A stretch of DNA of 31,187 bases from NCBI GenBank assembly GCA_046160485.1, contig JBJXGV010000029.1, positions 1 through 31,187 on the forward strand, in the 5' to 3' direction. Position numbers and translations under genes: made by a program. Shown here in pieces: positions 27,677 to 31,187 of the stretch. The number at the start of each line of letters is the position of its first letter. The stretch's first letter is position 1. Under the pieces are notes generated by a model, which had not been told where the DNA came from, did no database searches, and saw only the letters and a list, made by a program, of their open reading frames with translations. This DNA is from JBJXGV01 sp046160485. Lineage in GTDB: Bacteria; Orphanbacterota; Orphanbacteria; JBJXGV01.

Positions 27677-27701
27677 GCGGCGCGACTGGTCACGCCGCTT
27701 T
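27677..27701. terminator. hairpin between convergent mscL and gcvPB
   Basis: GCGGCG (27677-27682) pairs with CGCCGC (27693-27698) across a 10-base loop that can extend the stem by a GA/TC pairing, followed by TTT. It lies 19 bases after the mscL stop and just before the gcvPB stop. The T-run is short, so termination would be modest. Confidence 0.5.
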
Positions 27702-27716
27702 AGCTAATGCATCTGC

Positions 27717-29162
27717 TCAGGCCGGCTTCCAGGCGAGATCGAGCTCGCGCGCGGCTTTGACGTCATCGAGCCGGCGCACGGGTGTCGTGTGCGGCGCGGT
27801 TTTTACCAGGTCCGGCTGGCTGCGCGCCTCGTCGAGTATCTCTTTCATTGCCCGCACGAACGCGTCGAGCGTCTGTTTCGATTCGGTTTCAGTCGGCTCG
27901 ATCAGCAGGCATTCCGGCACCAGCAGCGGAAAATACGTGGTTGGCGCATGGAAGCCCTTGTCGAGCAGGCGTTTGGCGAAGTCCATTGCGGTGACGCCGG
28001 TTTCTTCTTTGAGCGCCTTCAGCGTGATGATGAACTCGTGGCTTGCGCGCCGCATGGGAAACGCGACCTCGAAACCGGCCTTGCGCAGTTCGGCCATCAG
28101 GTAGTTGGCATTGAGGGTTGCGAACTGCGCTACGCGTTGCATGCCCTCGCGGCCGAGCAGCCGCGCGTAGACATAGGCGCGCAGCAGCACGCCGGCGTTG
28201 CCGCTGTGCGCCGACAGCCGGCCGATCGATTGCGGCAAATCCTGCTCCCCCAGCAGCCGGTAAGCGCCTTCTCCGGCCGCAACTACCGGCAGTGGCAGAT
28301 ACGGCAGCAGCCGCGCAGCCGCGCCGACCGGCCCGGCGCCGGGTCCGCCACCGCCGTGCGGGGTCGAGAACGTCTTGTGCAGATTCATGTGTATCACGTC
28401 GAATCCCATGTCGCCGGGCTTGACCTTGCCCAGGATCGCATTGAGATTGGCGCCGTCGTAATACAGCAGCCCGCCCGCGCCGTGCACGATACGCTCCATA
28501 TCGATGATGGTGCGCTCGAACACGCCGAGCGTGGAAGGATTGGTCAGCATCAGCCCCGCGGTGCGCGGCCCGACCGCGGCCTCGAGCGCGGCGAGATCGA
28601 CATTGCCTTCGCCGTCAATCGGGATTTCCTTCACCGTGTATCCGCACATCACGGCTGATGCGGGATTGGTGCCGTGCGCCGCGCCCGGCACCAGCATTTC
28701 GGTGCGCGCGGTGTCGCCGCGCGTCTGGTGGTAGGCGCGGATCATCGCCACGCCCGCGAATTCGCCCTGCGCTCCCGCCATCGGCGCGAGGCTCACACCG
28801 GCCATGCCGGTAACGTCACGCAGCATGTCCTGCAGCTCGAACAGGCAGGCAAGAAAGCCCTGCCCGGTGGCGTCCGGCGCGGCGGGGTGGCGCGCCAGAA
28901 ACTGCGGCAGCATCGCGAGCGAGTTGCAGGCTCGGGGATTGTACTTCATGGTGCACGAGCCGAGCGGATAGAAGTGCGTGTCGATCGAAAAATTTCTGCG
29001 CGACAAATTGGTGTAATGCCGCACCGCATCGAGTTCCGACACTTCCGGCAGCAGCGGTTGCGACGCCCGGCGCCAGCTTTCCGGAATCGCGCCCGGCGCG
29101 GCGGCGCGCGGCGCCTGCGACGCATTGCGCCGGCCGGGACGCGACAATTCGAAGATCAGCAT
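27717..29162 (-). CDS. gcvPB: glycine dehydrogenase (decarboxylating) subunit 2
   Basis: The 481-residue protein is the catalytic half of the split P-protein, which decarboxylates glycine on PLP and passes the aminomethyl group to lipoyl-GcvH. PLP-binding Lys263 lies in HMNLHKTFSTPHGGGGPG. Other markers are HYTNLSRRNFSIDTHFYPLG, SCTMKYNPR and AHGTNPASAVM. It works as an alpha2-beta2 complex with GcvPA, encoded upstream on the same strand beyond tpx. The start ATG 29160-29162 lies 37 bases after the tpx stop with only a weak ribosome site. Leucine is CTG-rich and Glu often GAA, unlike the left part of the window. Confidence 0.97.
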   Translation of the reverse strand: MLIFELSRPGRRNASQAPRAAAPGAIPESWRRASQPLLPEVSELDAVRHYTNLSRRNFSIDTHFYPLGSCTMKYNPRACNSLAMLPQFLARHPAAPDATGQGFLACLFELQDMLRDVTGMAGVSLAPMAGAQGEFAGVAMIRAYHQTRGDTARTEMLVPGAAHGTNPASAVMCGYTVKEIPIDGEGNVDLAALEAAVGPRTAGLMLTNPSTLGVFERTIIDMERIVHGAGGLLYYDGANLNAILGKVKPGDMGFDVIHMNLHKTFSTPHGGGGPGAGPVGAAARLLPYLPLPVVAAGEGAYRLLGEQDLPQSIGRLSAHSGNAGVLLRAYVYARLLGREGMQRVAQFATLNANYLMAELRKAGFEVAFPMRRASHEFIITLKALKEETGVTAMDFAKRLLDKGFHAPTTYFPLLVPECLLIEPTETESKQTLDAFVRAMKEILDEARSQPDLVKTAPHTTPVRRLDDVKAARELDLAWKPA

Positions 29163-29199
29163 GCGTGCGCGAGATCAACCGCCATGCGTTGTGTGCGTA

Positions 29200-29700
29200 T
29201 TATTTGAGCGCGGCCAGAGCGGCATCGTAATCGGGCTCATCCTTGATTTCGGGCACGAGCTGCGAATATTTGACCTTGTTGTTTTCGTCGAGCACCACCA
29301 CCGCGCGCGCGGTGAGCCCCTTGAGCGGCCCGTCGGTGATGTCGACGCCGTACTTGGCGTGAAAATCGCGTCCGCGCAGGGTCGACAGCGCGACGACATT
29401 GTTGATCCCTTCAGCCTCGCAGAAGCGCTTCATCGCAAACGGCAGGTCGCCCGAAACCACGAGCACAACGGTATTTGTAAGGCTGCCGGCCTTTTCATTG
29501 AATTTGCGCGTTGACGTCGCGCACACGGGCGTATCCAGACTGGGCACGATGTTGAGCACTTTGCGCTTGCCGGCGAAATCCTTGAGCCCGAGGTCCTTGA
29601 GGTCCTTGGCGGTGAGACTGAAATCCGGCGCGCTGGCGCCGACTTTCAGAAAATTTCCGGCGACGTTGATAGGGTTGCCTGCGAGGGTTACGGTTGCCAT
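29200..29700 (-). CDS. tpx: thiol peroxidase (Tpx), atypical 2-Cys peroxiredoxin
   Basis: The 166-residue enzyme reduces hydrogen and organic peroxides with thioredoxin. Peroxidatic Cys60 lies in PSLDTPVCATSTRKFNE with Thr57 three residues before, and resolving Cys94 is in MKRFCEAEG; DFSL and DGPLKGLTARAVVVLD complete the fold. Length is standard and AAGGAG lies 7 bases before the ATG. It is placed between the two genes for the glycine decarboxylase P-protein, 21 bases after gcvPA and 37 before gcvPB, so it is almost surely co-transcribed. Confidence 0.97.
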   Translation of the reverse strand: MATVTLAGNPINVAGNFLKVGASAPDFSLTAKDLKDLGLKDFAGKRKVLNIVPSLDTPVCATSTRKFNEKAGSLTNTVVLVVSGDLPFAMKRFCEAEGINNVVALSTLRGRDFHAKYGVDITDGPLKGLTARAVVVLDENNKVKYSQLVPEIKDEPDYDAALAALK

Positions 29701-29721
29701 TGCGCTGCTCCTTGTCGATAT

Positions 29722-31116
29722 TTATCGGGTTGGTTTGAGCTTGCAGCCTGCGGCCGCAAAACGGTGGCCCAGAATGCGTTTGAGGTTGTCGGCATATTGC
29801 TTAAGATCGTCTTGCTGCTTGGTTTCGGTCGCGCACACCAGCAGCGCCTCGCCGAGTTCCGGATAATGCGAAGTCAGTGCGAGCCCCCCGAGTATGCCCT
29901 GCGCCCTGAGTGCGTGCAACACCTCGGACACCGGCGCGTTGAGCCGCAGTACGAACTCGTGAAATACCGCACCGCTGAATGCGCGTTTCACGCCCGGCAG
30001 CGCGCACAACTGCCGCGCGAGCTCGAGCGCGTTCGCGTGACAGCTTTGCGCCACCTGCTTGAGGCCGCCGGGACCGAGCAGCGCCATGTATATCGTCGCT
30101 GCCGTCACGGCGAGTCCCTGGTTGGTGCAGATGTTGGATGTCGCCTTGGAGCGGCGGATGTGCTGCTCGCGCGCCTGCAGCGTCAGCGTATAACCGGGTT
30201 TGCCGTCGACGTCGACGGTGCGGCCGACGATACGGCCGGGCAATTGTCGCACGTACTGCTCGCGGCACGCCATGAAACCGAAGTACGGGCCGCCGCCCGC
30301 GAGCGGCACGCCCAGTGGCTGGCCTTCTCCGACTACGATATCGGCGCCGCCATCCGCCCACTCGCCCGGCGGCCGCAGCAGCGCGAGCGAAGTCGGGTTC
30401 ACCACAGCGATAACCAGCATGCCGTTGGCGTGCGCCCACGCCGTCAGTTCATCCGCCGGCTCTAGCGCGCCGAAAAAGTTCGGCTGCGGCACCACCAGTG
30501 CCGCGTGATCGCGCCCGGCATATGGTTTCAATGCATCCGGTATCAGATGACCGCACTCGGTGCAGTACGGGAATTCGACGAGCTCGATACCCTGGTCCCG
30601 GGTGATGGCATGCACCACCTTGCGATAGACCGGATGCACGGTCGCCGGCAGCAGCACAGATTTCGATGTTTTGTGGACGCGCACCGCCATCAGCACCGCT
30701 TCGGCCAGCGCGGACGCGCCGTCATAGAGGCTCGCATTGGTCACGTCCATGCCAGCGAGAGAAGTCATCATCGACTGGTATTCGTAGAGCAGTTGCAGCG
30801 TGCCCTGGCTTGCTTCCGCCTGGTACGGGGTGTAAGCGGAATAGAACTCGCCGCGCGTTGCGATCTGCCACACCGCCGCCGGAATGTGGTGCTCGTACGC
30901 GCCGGCGCCGATGAAGTTGAGCCAGCGCCCGTCGCGCTCGGCGCGCTCGTGCATGAGCCGCGTGATCTGCATTTCACCCACGCCTGGCGGCACCTGTTCG
31001 AGGCCGCGGCTGGCAAGCGACGCGGGTATTTCGTCGAACAGGCCGTCGATGGACTCGACGCCGATCGCGGCGAGCATCGCGCTGATGTCGTCTTCGGTAT
31101 GCGGGATGAACGGCAT
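29722..31116 (-). CDS. gcvPA: glycine dehydrogenase (decarboxylating) subunit 1
   Basis: The 464-residue protein is the N-terminal-type half of the two-gene P-protein. It opens FIPHTEDDISAMLAAIGV and includes the family blocks FIGAGAYEHHIPAAVW, TPYQAEASQGTLQLLYEYQ, NASLYDGASALAEA and TSNICTNQGLAV. It has a PLP-like fold but lacks the lysine, and forms the heterotetramer with GcvPB. ATG 31114-31116 was chosen because the extra 18 residues to 31170 are not family-like. gcvT and gcvH are not in the window and would be expected further right. The 71 bases beyond the start show no clear promoter. Confidence 0.96.
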   Translation of the reverse strand: MPFIPHTEDDISAMLAAIGVESIDGLFDEIPASLASRGLEQVPPGVGEMQITRLMHERAERDGRWLNFIGAGAYEHHIPAAVWQIATRGEFYSAYTPYQAEASQGTLQLLYEYQSMMTSLAGMDVTNASLYDGASALAEAVLMAVRVHKTSKSVLLPATVHPVYRKVVHAITRDQGIELVEFPYCTECGHLIPDALKPYAGRDHAALVVPQPNFFGALEPADELTAWAHANGMLVIAVVNPTSLALLRPPGEWADGGADIVVGEGQPLGVPLAGGGPYFGFMACREQYVRQLPGRIVGRTVDVDGKPGYTLTLQAREQHIRRSKATSNICTNQGLAVTAATIYMALLGPGGLKQVAQSCHANALELARQLCALPGVKRAFSGAVFHEFVLRLNAPVSEVLHALRAQGILGGLALTSHYPELGEALLVCATETKQQDDLKQYADNLKRILGHRFAAAGCKLKPTR

Positions 31117-31187
31117 GTTTTTTCGGCGCGGCGTCAGGCGCGAGGCGTGAGGTGATGAAATCCGTAACACAAGAGCGTACGCACAAG

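Overview
This is a very GC-rich bacterial window, densely coded, with no RNA genes, insertion sequences or CRISPR arrays that I could recognise. Two parts differ in codon use. From 1 to about 27.1 kb, leucine is written mostly CTC. This part carries an ECF sigma factor next to a transmembrane Ser/Thr kinase with TPRs, a class II photolyase, a Bacillus-type three-gene succinate dehydrogenase, and a CHASE8/YfiR sensory cluster. That mix fits an environmental lineage such as Gemmatimonadota, Eisenbacteria, Acidobacteriota, Myxococcota or Planctomycetota; I cannot choose among them. From about 27.2 kb to the end, leucine is mostly CTG, and mscL, gcvPA, tpx and gcvPB look beta- or gammaproteobacterial. 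The switch is either an acquired segment or a chimeric assembly join.

Layout, left part. Minus strand 4493 to 63: an outer-membrane barrel-like protein, a YfiR-family periplasmic protein, a CHASE8 hybrid histidine kinase with two receiver domains and a single-domain response regulator, read as one envelope-to-cytoplasm signalling operon. Next upstream is ettA (4569-6248, minus). Minus strand 11198 to 6423: maeB (malic enzyme with a PTA-like domain), an alanine-dehydrogenase-family protein whose usual substrate lysine is glycine, and a 4-hydroxybutyrate/acetate-type CoA-transferase overlapping it by GTGA. Together they look like a pyruvate/acyl-CoA overflow module.

Layout, middle. A divergent region leads to an EVE-domain protein and a TolB-like/TPR envelope protein on the plus strand. 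On the minus strand are an AlkD-like DNA alkylation repair protein, a VOC-fold protein, a DUF4126 membrane protein and an NmrA-like oxidoreductase. On the plus strand are an ECF sigma factor (16518-17138) and, after a degenerate repeat-protein remnant, a kinase/TPR protein (17835-20360) with an anti-sigma-like zinc finger at its N-terminus.

Layout, right. One apparent seven-gene minus-strand transcription unit runs sdhC-sdhA-sdhB, alpha/beta hydrolase, class II photolyase, DUF5674 protein and a small conserved protein, with overlaps or gaps of at most about 10 bases. The last 4 kb hold mscL (plus) and gcvPA-tpx-gcvPB (minus), where a thiol peroxidase separates the two glycine decarboxylase P-protein subunit genes. 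Many starts are GTG, and one is probably TTG. These were set by Shine-Dalgarno spacing, stop/start overlaps and family length.
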